Source: Auanema rhodensis (Eukaryota; Nematoda; Chromadorea; Rhabditida; Rhabditidae). From it: 64,000 nt of DNA. The notes under the pieces are model-generated. The model did no database searches and had not been told where the DNA came from. It saw only the letters and a program-made list of their open reading frames with translations. Below are positions 10,265 through 22,500 of the stretch, piece after piece (position 1 is the stretch's first letter; every line of letters starts with the position of its first letter). Both the position numbers and the translations under genes were made by a program. The stretch covers positions 7,936,001 to 8,000,000 of the forward strand of contig OZ059896.1 of the NCBI GenBank assembly GCA_964057225.1, in the 5' to 3' direction.

Positions 10265-12197
10265 ATCTTTTCCGTTTTCCCTATATTTATTCTGATACAA
10301 AAGATATTCTTCCATTTTTATAGTTTTGGTTGTCATTGTATGTTCGTAGCTACTAAGAAATATGCGAATACGATTTATTCGTAGCTTCCGTAGCGCAGTA
10401 GGCAGCGCGTCAGTCTCATAATCTGAAGGTCGTGAGTTCGAGCCTCACCGGGAGCAATCTTTTCCGTTTTCCTCGATTTATTCTGATACAAAAGATATTC
10501 TTTCATTTTTGTAATTTTGGTTGTCTCTTGTATGTTCGTAGCTACTAAGAAATATGCGAATACGATTTATTCGTAGCTTCCGTAGCGCAGTAGGCAGCGC
10601 GTCAGTCTCATAATCTGGAGATCGTGAGTTCGAGCCTCACCGGGAGCAATCTTTTCCGTTTTCCTCGATTTATTCTGATACAAAATATGTTATTTCATTT
10701 TTGTAATTTTGGTTGTCTCTTGTATGTTTGTAGCTACTAAGAAATTTGCGCACACGCTATATTCGTAGCTTCCGTAGCGCAGTAGGCAGCGCGTCAGTCT
10801 CATAATCTGAAGGTCGTGAGTTCGAGCCTCACCGGGAGCAATCTTTTCCGTTTTCCCAGATTTATTCTGATACAAAAGATGTTATTTCATTTTTGTAGTT
10901 TTGGTTGTCTCTTGTATGTTAGTTTCTACTAAGAAATATGCGAATACGATATATTCGTAGCTTCCGTAGCGCAGTAGGCAGCGCGTCAGTCTCATAATCT
11001 GAAGGTCGTGAGTTCGAGCCTCACCGGGAGCAATCGTTTTCGTTTTCCTCGATTTATTCTGATACAAAAGATATTCTTTCATTTTTATAGTTTTGGTTGT
11101 CATTGTATGTTCGTAGCTACTAAGAAATATGCGAATACGATATATTCGTAGCTTCCGTAGCGCAGTAGGCAGCGCGTCAGTCTCATAATCTGAAGGTCGT
11201 GAGTTCGAGCCTCACCGGGAGCAATCTTTTCCGTTTTCCCAGATTTATTCTGATACAAAAGATGTTATTTCATTTTTGTAGTTTTGGTTGTCTCTTGTAT
11301 GTTAGTTTCTACTATGAAATATGCGAATACGATATATTCGTAGCTTCCGTAGCGCAATAGGCAGCGCGTCAGTCTCATAATCTGAAGGTCGTGAGTTCGA
11401 GCCTCACCGGGAGCAATTTTTTTCGTTTTCCTCGATTTATTCTGATACAAAAGATATTCTTTCATTTTTATAGTTTTGGTTGTCATTGTATGTTCGTAGC
11501 TACTAAGAAATATGCGAATACGATATATTCGTAGCTTCCGTAGCGCAGTAGGCAGCGCGTCAGTCTCATAATCTGAAGGTCGTGAGTTCGAGCCTCACCG
11601 GGAGCAATCTTTTCCGTTTTCCCAGATTTATTCTGATACAAAAGATGTTATTTCATTTTTGTAGTTTTGGTTGTCTCTTGTATGTTAGTTTCTACTATGA
11701 AATATGCGAATACGATATATTCGTAGCTTCCGTAGCGCAGTAGGCAGCGCGTCAGTCTCATAATCTGAAGGTCGTGAGTTCGAGCCTCACCGGGAGCAAT
11801 CTTTTTCGTTTTCCTCGATTTATTCTGATACAAAAGATATTCTTTCATTTTTATAGTTTTGGTTGTCATTGTATGTTCGTAGCTACTAAGAAATATGCGA
11901 ATACGATATATTCGTAGCTTCCGTAGCGCAGTAGGCAGCGCGTCAGTCTCATAATCTGAAGGTCGTGAGTTCGAGCCTCACCGGGAGCAATCTTTTCCGT
12001 TTTCCCAGATTTATTCTGATACAAAAGATGTTATATCATTTTTGTAGTTTTAGTTGTCTCTTGTATGTTCGTAGCTACTAAGAAATATGCGAATACGATA
12101 TATTCGTAGCTTCCGTAGCGCAGTAGGCAGCGCGTCAGTCTCATAATCTGAAGGTCGTGAGTTCGAGCCTCACCGGGAGCAATCTTTTTCGTTTTCC

Positions 12198-13394
12198 TTG
12201 AGGAAAGTGTTGGTGTTGATTACCTAGTACATAAGCTGAACTTTTTATAACGTTATCATCTATAAATCTAATCCTATCTCGTTGTGTTAGCTCTTAGTTC
12301 ACATATTTGAGTTTCTTCCTGGGTACATTCAACAATATCAATGAAAATACATTCAAAAAGGTAGCTGTTACCATTTCATCTACTCCAAATATACTCAGAG
12401 AGGTAACCATCGAACATATTTTGCTGTACCCTGTGCATGCGCTTGCTTTTAGTTTTAGCTTAATCTCAAAGACCTTCAATTATTTTGGTATTAGCTCCGG
12501 TCTCGGGATCCGTGAAGTTATACGTATGATTAACTGTTAAATGCCTATAATTTTGTGAAAGACTATTAATACTCCCGTATGCTCTCCAACAATCACTCAG
12601 TATATTAATTTCACGCTCAATACAATTAATAACGCAGCTGTTTAAGGTTTCTGCACTTCTATCAGGAACAGCAGAAAACCCATTGCGCTGGCCTAATACT
12701 ACCCGCATTAAACTTTCTGCTAGAAACTAACGTTTCATCAAATTCAACAGTCAAACTGGGATCTCCAATCTTTGGAGAATGCTTCAAGAGTTTAAATGCA
12801 CAAACTTTTCTTATATATTTATTATAATCCACGGCTGTTTTGCAAGAGCTTATCCCTAACTCATATTGACAGAACTTTACAGTAGTGTATTCCTTGCTCC
12901 AGCCGTGTACGAAAAAAATGAACTTGGTATAACCGAATTTTGAGCCTAAAATGTTTGTGTTGATTATATTCAGATTTTAACTTCATGAATTGATGAAATG
13001 TTCCTTTTTTTGTTAAAATTTCTCTTCTACAGTCTTTTCTAATATACCTTCACTTATTTCGAGCAGCAGAAAGACTCATTTGTCGTGTTCATCGGTCACC
13101 TTCGTTAGTTTGAGAGATTATTTCCTTCTCTTGCAGGAATTGGATGGCATCAGCTTCAGTACGATGTCTCTTTTTTGGAGCGAACATTTAGACGAAGTAT
13201 GGTTGATAATGCAGAAGCAATGACTAATAATGATTCAATTTTTATATCATAATATAATCAAGTTTTATTATACTTATTACAGACATTTACAAAGTAATAT
13301 TCGCTTTCATAATTCATTGTGAATGTAATGAAATATTATTCCTTAATAGAAAGAGACCCCTCCCCCCCAAAGCCCTAGATACGGAAAAAGAACC
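12198..13394. mobile_element. Merlin-type DNA transposon insert, copy 1 (1197 bp)
   Basis: Replaces spacer sequence directly after the tRNA 3' flank and contains a decayed minus-strand transposase. On both sides lies the unit sequence GCAATCKTTTTCGTTTTCC (K = G or T), so 19 bp of the array unit are duplicated around the insert. Merlin elements usually make 8-9 bp target duplications, and I see no matching terminal inverted repeats at these boundaries, so the insert may be a piece of an element plus flank. Twelve full copies have the same ends. This copy has the cysteine haplotype (SDCWRAY) at the second catalytic site. Confidence 0.78.
12294..13187 (-). pseudogene. Merlin transposase pseudogene (ISXO2-like DDE), in insert copy 1
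   Basis: Reading minus strand from a possible ATG at 13185-13187: an N-terminal stretch with FLQEKEIIS, soon broken by a stop; a middle part with TTVKFCQYELGIS and YNKYIRKVCA; VEFDETLVSSRKFN with the first catalytic Asp, then PAQWVF; after a frameshift GFSAVPDRSAETL and SDCWRAYGS with the second Asp; TVNHTYNFTDPETGANT and IIEGL with the third acidic residue; after another frameshift a C-terminal tail ending at 12294. The order and spacing are those of Merlin transposases, related to the bacterial IS1016/IS1595 group. At least three frame breaks make it non-functional. All other inserts hold the same pseudogene at offsets +96 to +989 (long) or +839 (short) from the insert start. Confidence 0.8.
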
Positions 13395-13516
13395 GCAATC
13401 GTTTTCGTTTTCCTCGATTTATTCCGATACAAAAGATGTTATTTCATTTTTGTCGTTATGGTTGTCTCTTGTATGTTCGTAGCTACTAAGAAATTTGCGC
13501 ACACGCTATATTCGTA

Positions 13517-15505
13517 GCTTCCGTAGCGCAGTAGGCAGCGCGTCAGTCTCATAATCTGAAGGTCGTGAGTTCGAGCCTCACGGGGAGCAATCTTTTCCGT
13601 TTTCCCAGATTTATTCTGATACAAAAGATGTTATTTCATTTTTGTAGTTTTGGTTGTCTCTTGTATGTTAGTTTCTACTATGAAATATGCGAATACGATA
13701 TATTCGTAGCTTCCGTAGCGCAGTAGGCAGCGCGTCAGTCTCATAATCTGAAGGTCGTGAGTTCGAGCCTCACCGGGAGCAATCTTTTTCGTTTTCCTCG
13801 ATTTATTCTGATACAAAAGATATTCTTTCATTTTTATAGTTTTGGTTGTCATTGTATGTTCGTAGCTACTAAGAAATATGCGAATACGATATATTCGTAG
13901 CTTCCGTAGCGCAGTAGGCAGCGCGTCAGTCTCATAATCTGAAGGTCGTGAGTTCGAGCCTCACCGGGAGCAATCTTTTCCGTTTTCCCAGATTTATTCT
14001 GATACAAAAGATGTTATATCATTTTTGTAGTTTTAGTTGTCTCTTGTATGTTAGTTTCTACTATGAAATATGCGAATACGATATATTCGTAGCTTCCGTA
14101 GCGCAGTAGGCAGCGCGTCAGTCTCATAATCTGAAGGTCGTGAGTTCGAGCCTCACCGGGAGCAATCTTTTTCGTTTTCCTCGATTTATTGTGATACAAA
14201 AGATATTCTTTCATTTTTATAGTTTTAGTTGTCTCTTGTATGTTCGTAGCTACTAAGAAATATGCGAATACGATATATTCGTAGCTTCCGTAGCGCAGTA
14301 GGCAGCGCGTCAGTCTCATAATCTGAAGGTCGTGAGTTCGAGCCTCACCGGGAGCAATCTTTTCCGTTTTCCCAGATTTATTCTGATACAAAAGATGTTA
14401 TTTCATTTTTGTAGTTTTGGTTGTCTCTTGTATGTTAGTTTCTACTATGAAATATGCGAATACGATATATTCGTAGCTTCCGTAGCGCAGTAGGCAGCGC
14501 GTCAGTCTCATAATCTGAAGGTCGTGAGTTCGAGCCTCACCGGGAGCAATTTTTTTCGTTTTCCTCGATTTATTCTGATACAAAAGATATTCTTTCATTT
14601 TTATAGTTTTGGTTGTCATTGTATGTTCGTAGCTACTAAGAAATATGCGAATACGATATATTCGTAGCTTCCGTAGCGCAGTAGGCAGCGCGTCAGTCTC
14701 ATAATCTGAAGGTCGTGAGTTCGAGCCTCACCGGGAGCAATCTTTTCCGTTTTCCCAGATTTATTCTGATACAAAAGATGTTATATCATTTTTGTAGTTT
14801 TAGTTGTCTCTTGTATGTTAGTTTCTACTATGAAATATGCGAATACGATATATTCGTAGCTTCCGTAGCGCAGTAGGCAGCGCGTCAGTCTCATAATCTG
14901 AAGGTCGTGAGTTCGAGCCTCACCGGGAGCAATCTTTTTCGTTTTCCTCGATTTAATCTGATACAAAAGATATTCTTTCATTTTTATAGTTTTGGTTATC
15001 ATTGTATGTTCGTAGCTACTAAGAAATATGCGAATACGATATATTCGTAGCTTCCGTAGCGCAGTAGGCAGCGCGTCAGTCTCATAATCTGAAGGTCGTG
15101 AGTTCGAGCCTCACCGGGAGCAATCTTTTTCGTTTTCCTCGATTTATTCTGATACAAAAGATATTCTTTCATTTTTATAGTTTTGGTTGTCATTCTATGT
15201 TCGTAGCTACTAAGAAATATGCGAATACGATATATTCGTAGCTTCCGTAGCGCAGTAGGCAGCGCGTCAGTCTCATAATCTGAAGATCGTGAGTTCGAGC
15301 CTCACCGGGAGCAATCTTTTCCGTTTTCCCAGATTTATTCTGATACAAAAGATGTTATATCATTTTTGTAGTTTTAGTTGTCTCTTGTATGTTCGTAGCT
15401 ACTAAGAAATATGCGAATACGATATATTCGTAGCTTCCGTAGCGCAGTAGGCAGCGCGTCAGTCTCATAATCTGAAGGTCGTGAGTTCGAGCCTCACCGG
15501 GAGCA
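13517..15505 (+). tRNA. tRNA-Met-CAT: tRNA-Met block 2: 11 copies
   Basis: Starts: 13517, 13709, 13900, 14092, 14284, 14476, 14667, 14859, 15050, 15241, 15433. The first copy after the Merlin insert, 13517, has G for C66, so its last acceptor pair is G-G. Copy 15241 has A in the variable region. The others keep the full cloverleaf. The unit next to the insert carries its own spacer marks (GATTTATTCCGATAC, and GTCGTTATGG in place of GTAGTTTTGG), which return after other inserts. Confidence 0.93.
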
Positions 15506-15521
15506 ATCTTTTTCGTTTTCC

Positions 15522-16718
15522 TTGAGGAAAGTGTTGGTGTTGATTACCTAGTACATAAGCTGAACTTTTTATAACGTTATCATCTATAAATCTAATCCTA
15601 TCTCGTTGTGTTAGCTCTTAGTTCACATATTTGAGTTTCTTCCTGGGTACATTCAACAATATCAATGAAAATACATTCAAAAAGGTAGCTGTTACCATTT
15701 CATCTACTCCAAATATACTCAGAGAGGTAACCATCGAACATATTTTGCTGTACCCTGTGCATGCGCTTGCTTTTAGTTTTAGCTTAATCTCAAAGACCTT
15801 CAATTATTTTGGTATTAGCTCCGGTCTCGGGATCCGTGAAGTTATACGTATGATTAACTGTTAAATGCCTATAATTTTGTGAAAGACTATTAATACTCCC
15901 GTATGCTCTCCAACAATCACTCAGTATATTAATTTCACGCTCAATACAATTAATAACGCAGCTGTTTAAGGTTTCTGCACTTCTATCAGGAACAGCAGAA
16001 AACCCATTGCGCTGGCCTAATACTACCCGCATTAAACTTTCTGCTAGAAACTAACGTTTCATCAAATTCAACAGTCAAACTGGGATCTCCAATCTTTGGA
16101 GAATGCTTCAAGAGTTTAAATGCACAAACTTTTCTTATATATTTATTATAATCCACGGCTGTTTTGCAAGAGCTTATCCCTAACTCATATTGACAGAACT
16201 TTACAGTAGTGTATTCCTTGCTCCAGCCGTGTACGAAAAAAATGAACTTGGTATAACCGAATTTTGAGCCTAAAATGTTTGTGTTGATTATATTCAGATT
16301 TTAACTTCATGAATTGATGAAATGTTCCTTTTTTTGTTAAAATTTCTCTTCTACAGTCTTTTCTAATATACCTTCACTTATTTCGAGCAGCAGAAAGACT
16401 CATTTGTCGTGTTCATCGGTCACCTTCGTTAGTTTGAGAGATTATTTCCTTCTCTTGCAGGAATTGGATGGCATCAGCTTCAGTACGAAGTCTCTTTTTT
16501 GGAGCGAAAAATTAGACGAAGTATGGTTGATAATGCAGAAGCAATGACCAATAATGATTCAATTTTTATATCATAATATAATCAAGTTTTATTATACTTA
16601 TTACAGACATTTACAAAGTAATATTCGCTTTCATAATTCATTGTGAATGTAATGAAATATTATTCCTTAATAGAAAGAGACCCCTCCCCCCCAAAGCCCT
16701 AGATACGGAAAAAGAACC
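15522..16718. mobile_element. Merlin insert copy 2 (1197 bp, long form)
   Basis: Same ends and frameshifts as copy 1, and the SDCWRAY haplotype. The possible transposase start codon is lost (GAAAAATTAG where copy 1 has GAACATTTAG). Pseudogene at 15618-16511, minus strand. Confidence 0.78.
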
Positions 16719-17032
16719 GCAATCGTTTTCGTTTTAATCGATTTATTCCGATACAAAAGATGTTATTTCATTTTTGTAGTTATGGTTGTCTCTTGTATGT
16801 TCGTAGCTACTAAGAAATTTGCGCACACGCTATATTCGTAGCTTCCGTAGCGCAGTAGGCAGCGCGTCAGTCTCATAATCTGAAGGTCGTGAGTTCGAGC
16901 CTCACCGGGAGCAATCTTTTCCGTTTTCCCAGATTTATTCTGATACAAAAGATGTTATTTCATTTTTGTAGTTTTGGTTGTCTCTTGTATGTTAGTTTCT
17001 ACTATGAAATATGCGAATACGATATATTCGTA

Positions 17033-17105
17033 GCTTCCGTAGCGCAGTAGGCAACGCGTCAGTCTCATAATCTGAAGGTCGTGAGTTCGAGCCTCACCGG
17101 GAGCA
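17033..17105 (+). tRNA. tRNA-Met-CAT: tRNA-Met A22 variant, type member of 4 copies
   Basis: A for G22 gives a C13-A22 mismatch at the end of the D-stem. The same change is at 17224, 17416 and 25441. The three in a row show one-unit copying within block 3. Confidence 0.65.
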
Positions 17106-18181
17106 ATCTTTTTCGTTTTCCTCGATTTATTCTGATACAAAAGATATTCTTTCATTTTTATAGTTTTGGTTGTCATTGTATGTTCGTAGCTACTAAGAAA
17201 TATGCGAATACGATATATTCGTAGCTTCCGTAGCGCAGTAGGCAACGCGTCAGTCTCATAATCTGAAGGTCGTGAGTTCGAGCCTCACCGGGAGCAATCT
17301 TTTCCGTTTTCCCAGATTTATTCTGATACAAAAGATGTTATTTCATTTTTGTAGTTTTGGTTGTCTCTTGTATGTTAGTTTCTACTATGAAATATGCGAA
17401 TACGATATATTCGTAGCTTCCGTAGCGCAGTAGGCAACGCGTCAGTCTCATAATCTGAAGGTCGTGAGTTCGAGCCTCACCGGGAGCAATCTTTTCCGTT
17501 TTCCCAGATTTATTCTGATACAAAAGATGTTATTTCATTTTTGTAGTTTTGGTTGTCTCTTGTATGTTAGTTTCTACTATGAAATATGCGAATACGATAT
17601 ATTCGTAGCTTCCGTAGCGCAGTAGGCAGCGCGTCAGTCTCATAATCTGAAGGTCGTGAGTTCGAGCCTCACCGGGAGCAATTTTTTTCGTTTTCCTCGA
17701 TTTATTCTGATACAAAAGATATTCTTTCATTTTTATAGTTTTGGTTGTCATTGTATGTTCGTAGCTACTAAGAAATATGCGAATACGATATATTCGTAGC
17801 TTCCGTAGCGCAGTAGGCAGCGCGTCAGTCTCATAATCTGAAGGTCGTGAGTTCGAGCCTCACCGGGAGCAATCTTTTCCGTTTTCCCAGATTTATTCTG
17901 ATACAAAAGATGTTATATCATTTTTGTAGTTTTAGTTGTCTCTTGTATGTTAGTTTCTACTATGAAATATGCGAATACGATATATTCGTAGCTTCCGTAG
18001 CGCAGTAGGCAGCGCGTCAGTCTCATAATCTGAAGGTCGTGAGTTCGAGCCTCACCGGGAGCAATCTTTTTCGTTTTCCTCGATTTAATCTGATACAAAA
18101 GATATTCTTTCATTTTTATAGTTTTGGTTGTCATTGTATGTTCGTAGCTACTAAGAAATTTGCGCACACGCTGTATTCGTA

Positions 18182-18254
18182 GTTTCCGTAGCGCAGTAGG
18201 CAGCGCCTCAGTCTCATAATCTGAAGGTCGTGAGTTCGAGCCTCACCGGGAGCA
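18182..18254 (+). tRNA. tRNA-Met-CAT: tRNA-Met T2/C26 variant, type member of 9 copies
   Basis: Has T2 (T-G wobble kept) and C26 instead of G26. Both are tolerated in a cloverleaf, so it may still work. Other members start at 22843, 23991, 26015, 28995, 31593, 34341, 36515 and 39112. Eight of the nine are the last tRNA before a Merlin insert, so this copy marks one of the two block haplotypes. Confidence 0.7.
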
Positions 18255-18270
18255 ATCGTTTTCGTTTTCC

Positions 18271-19467
18271 TTGAGGAAAGTGTTGGTGTTGATTACCTAG
18301 TACATAAGCTGAACTTTTTATAACGTTATCATCTATAAATCTAATCCTATCTCGTTGTGTTAGCTCTTAGTTCACATATTTGAGTTTCTTCATGGGTACA
18401 TTCAACAATATCAATAAAAATACATTCAAAAAGGTAGCTGTTACCATTTCATCTACTCCAAATATACTCAGAGAGGTAACCATCCAACATATTTTACTAT
18501 ACCCTGTGCATGCGCTTGCTTTTAGTTTTGGCTAAATCTCAAAGACCTTCAATTATTTTGGTATTAGCTCCGGTCTCGGGATCCGTGAAGTTATACGTAT
18601 GATTAACTGTTAAATGCCTATAATTTTGTGAAAGACTTTTAATACTCCCATATGCTCTCCAACCATCGCTCAGTATATTAATTTCACGCTCAATACAATT
18701 AATAACGCAGCTGTTTAACGTTTCTGCACTTCTATCAGGAACAGCAGAAAACCCATTGCGCTGGCCTAATACTACCCGCATTAAACTTTCTGCTAGAAAC
18801 TAACGTTTCATCAAATTCAACAGTCAAACTGGGATCTCCAATCTTTGGAGAATGCTTCAAGAGGTTAAATGCACAAACTTTTCTTATATATTTATTATAA
18901 TCCACGGCTGTTTTGCAAGAGCTTATTCCTAACTCATATTGACAGAACTTTACAGTAGTGTATTCCTTGCTCCAGCCGTGTACGAAAAAAATGAACTTGG
19001 TATAACCGAATTTTGAGCCTAAAATGTTTGTGTTGATTATATTCAGATTTTAACTTTATGAGTTGATGAAATGTTCCATTTTTTGTTAAAATTTCTCTTC
19101 TACAGTCTTTTCTAATATACCTTCACTTATTTCGAGCAGCAGAAAGACTCATTTGTCGTGTTCATCGGTCACCTTCGTTAGTTTGAGAGATTATTTCCTT
19201 CTCTTGCAGGAATTGGATGGCATCAGCTTCAGTACGAAGTCTCTTTTTTGGAGCGAACATTTAGACAAAGTATGGTTGATAATGCAGAAGCAATGACCAA
19301 TAATGATTCAATTTTTATATCATAATATAATCAAGTTTTATTATACTTATTACAGACATTTACAAAGTAATATTCGCTTTCATAATTCATTGTGAATGTA
19401 ATGAAATATTATTCCTTAATAGAAAGAGACCCCTCCCCCCCAAAGCCCTAGATACGGAAAAAGAACC
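18271..19467. mobile_element. Merlin insert copy 3 (1197 bp, long form)
   Basis: First copy with the SDGWRAY haplotype, also shown by CTTCATGGG in place of CTTCCTGGG near its start. It is preceded by the T2/C26 tRNA at 18182. Pseudogene at 18367-19260, minus strand. Confidence 0.78.
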
Positions 19468-19589
19468 GCAATCGTTTTCGTTTTCCTCGATTTATTCCGA
19501 TACAAAAGATGTTATTTCATTTTTGTCGTTATGGTTGTCTCTTGTATGTTCGTAGCTACTAAGAAATTTGCGCACACGCTATATTCGTA

Positions 19590-22500
19590 GCTTCCGTAGC
19601 GCAGTAGGCAGCGCGTCAGTCTCATAATCTGAAGGTCGTGAGTTCGAGCCTCACCGGGAGCAATCTTTTCCGTTTTCCCAGATTTATTCTGATACAAAAG
19701 ATGTTATTTCATTTTTGTAGTTTTGGTTGTCTCTTGTATGTTAGTTTCTACTATGAAATATGCGAATACGATATATTCGTAGCTTCCGTAGCGCAGTAGG
19801 CAGCGCGTCAGTCTCATAATCTGAAGGTCGTGAGTTCGAGCCTCACCGGGAGCAATCTTTTTCGTTTTCCTCGATTTATTCTGATACAAAAGATATTCTT
19901 TCATTTTTATAGTTTTGGTTGTCATTGTATGTTCGTAGCTACTAAGAAATATGCGAATACGATATATTCGTAGCTTCCGTAGCGCAGTAGGCAGCGCGTC
20001 AGTCTCATAATCTGAAGGTCGTGAGTTCGAGCCTCACCGGGAGCAATCTTTTCCGTTTTCCCAGATTTATTCTGATACAAAAGATGTTATATCATTTTTG
20101 TAGTTTTAGTTGTCTCTTGTATGTTAGTTTCTACTATGAAATATGCGAATACGATATATTCGTAGCTTCCGTAGCGCAGTAGGCAGCGCGTCAGTCTCAT
20201 AATCTGAAGGTCGTGAGTTCGAGCCTCACCGGGAGCAATCTTTTTCGTTTTCCTCGATTTAATCTGATACAAAAGATATTCTTTCATTTTTATAGTTTTG
20301 GTTGTCATTGTATGTTCGTAGCTACTAAGAAATATGCGAATACGATATATTCGTAGCTTCCGTAGCGCAGTAGGCAGCGCGTCAGTCTCATAATCTGAAG
20401 GTCGTGAGTTCGAGCCTCACCGGGAGCAATCTTTTTCGTTTTCCTCGATTTATTCTGATACAAAAGATATTCTTTCATTTTTATAGTTTTGGTTGTCATT
20501 GTATGTTCGTAGCTACTAAGAAATATGCGAATACGATATATTCGTAGCTTCCGTAGCGCAGTAGGCAGCGCGTCAGTCTCATAATCTGAAGGTCGTGAGT
20601 TCGAGCCTCACCGGGAGCAATCTTTTCCGTTTTCCCAGATTTATTCTGATACAAAAGATGTTATATCATTTTTGTAGTTTTAGTTGTCTCTTGTATGTTA
20701 GTTTCTACTATGAAATATGCGAATACGATATATTCGTAGCTTCCGTAGCGCAGTAGGCAGCGCGTCAGTCTCATAATCTGAAGGTCGTGAGTTCGAGCCT
20801 CACCGGGAGCAATCTTTTTCGTTTTCCTCGATTTAATCTGATACAAAAGATATTCTTTCATTTTTATAGTTTTGGTTGTCATTGTATGTTCGTAGCTACT
20901 AAGAAATATGCGAATACGATATATTCGTAGCTTCCGTAGCGCAGTAGGCAGCGCGTCAGTCTCATAATCTGAAGGTCGTGAGTTCGAGCCTCACCGGGAG
21001 CAATCTTTTTCGTTTTCCTCGATTTATTCTGATACAAAAGATATTCTTTCATTTTTATAGTTTTGGTTGTCATTGTATGTTCGTAGCTACTAAGAAATAT
21101 GCGAATACGATATATTCGTAGCTTCCGTAGCGCAGTAGGCAGCGCGTCAGTCTCATAATCTGAAGGTCGTGAGTTCGAGCCTCACCGGGAGCAATCTTTT
21201 CCGTTTTCCCAGATTTATTCTGATACAAAAGATGTTATATCATTTTTGTAGTTTTAGTTGTCTCTTGTATGTTAGTTTCTACTATGAAATATGCGAATAC
21301 GATATATTCGTAGCTTCCGTAGCGCAGTAGGCAGCGCGTCAGTCTCATAATCTGAAGGTCGTGAGTTCGAGCCTCACCGGGAGCAATCTTTTTCGTTTTC
21401 CTCGATTTAATCTGATACAAAAGATATTCTTTCATTTTTATAGTTTTGGTTGTCATTGTATGTTCGTAGCTACTAAGAAATATGCGAATACGATATATTC
21501 GTAGCTTCCGTAGCGCAGTAGGCAGCGCGTCAGTCTCATAATCTGAAGGTCGTGAGTTCGAGCCTCACCGGGAGCAATCTTTTCCGTTTTCCCAGATTTA
21601 TTCTGATACAAAAGATGTTATATCATTTTTGTAGTTTTAGTTGTCTCTTGTATGTTAGTTTCTACTATGAAATATGCGAATACGATATATTCGTAGCTTC
21701 CGTAGCGCAGTAGGCAGCGCGTCAGTCTCATAATCTGAAGGTCGTGAGTTCGAGCCTCACCGGGAGCAATCTTTTTCGTTTTCCTCGATTTAATCTGATA
21801 CAAAAGATATTCTTTCATTTTTATAGTTTTGGTTGTCATTGTATGTTCGTAGCTACTAAGAAATATGCGAATACGATATATTCGTAGCTTCCGTAGCGCA
21901 GTAGGCAGCGCGTCAGTCTCATAATCTGAAGGTCGTGAGTTCGAGCCTCACCGGGAGCAATCTTTTTCGTTTTCCTCGATTTATTCTGATACAAAAGATA
22001 TTCTTTCATTTTTATAGTTTTGGTTGTCATTGTATGTTCGTAGCTACTAAGAAATATGCGAATACGATATATTCGTAGCTTCCGTAGCGCAGTAGGCAGC
22101 GCGTCAGTCTCATAATCTGAAGGTCGTGAGTTCGAGCCTCACCGGGAGCAATCTTTTCCGTTTTCCCAGATTTATTCTGATACAAAAGATGTTATATCAT
22201 TTTTGTAGTTTTAGTTGTCTCTTGTATGTTAGTTTCTACTATGAAATATGCGAATACGATATATTCGTAGCTTCCGTAGCGCAGTAGGCAGCGCGTCAGT
22301 CTCATAATCTGAAGGTCGTGAGTTCGAGCCTCACCGGGAGCAATCTTTTTCGTTTTCCTCGATTTAATCTGATACAAAAGATATTCTTTCATTTTTATAG
22401 TTTTGGTTGTCATTGTATGTTCGTAGCTACTAAGAAATATGCGAATACGATATATTCGTAGCTTCCGTAGCGCAGTAGGCAGCGCGTCAGTCTCATAATC

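Larger units (their letters stand above)
6161..12181 (+). tRNA. tRNA-Met-CAT: tRNA-Met block 1: 32 copies
   Basis: Starts of the 73 bp genes: 6161, 6352, 6544, 6736, 6928, 7121, 7314, 7506, 7698, 7890, 8082, 8274, 8466, 8657, 8849, 9040, 9232, 9424, 9616, 9808, 10000, 10192, 10384, 10576, 10768, 10960, 11151, 11343, 11534, 11726, 11917, 12109. Variants: 6544 and 9040 have A for G49 (T-stem mismatch); 7698 has A for G7 (acceptor mismatch); 8082, 9808 and 10576 have A in the variable region, and 10576 also has G43; 11343 has A for G15 in the D-loop. Copies 6928, 7121, 9424 and 10192 have broken T-arms and are listed apart. Stretches from about 8196 recur about 2494 bp further on (about 10690-11650). 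Confidence 0.93.
16841..18254 (+). tRNA. tRNA-Met-CAT: tRNA-Met block 3: 8 copies
   Basis: Starts: 16841, 17033, 17224, 17416, 17608, 17799, 17991, 18182. Copies 17033, 17224 and 17416 share A for G22 (C13-A22 mismatch in the D-stem), so this change was multiplied inside the block. The last copy, 18182, is the pre-insert variant with T2 and C26. Bounded by Merlin inserts on both sides. Confidence 0.92.

Noticed and set aside
12307-12540. Plus-strand frame of 77 codons in Merlin inserts 1 and 2
   Set aside because: It lies opposite the C-terminal part of the transposase pseudogene and is a shadow of it; most other inserts do not keep it.
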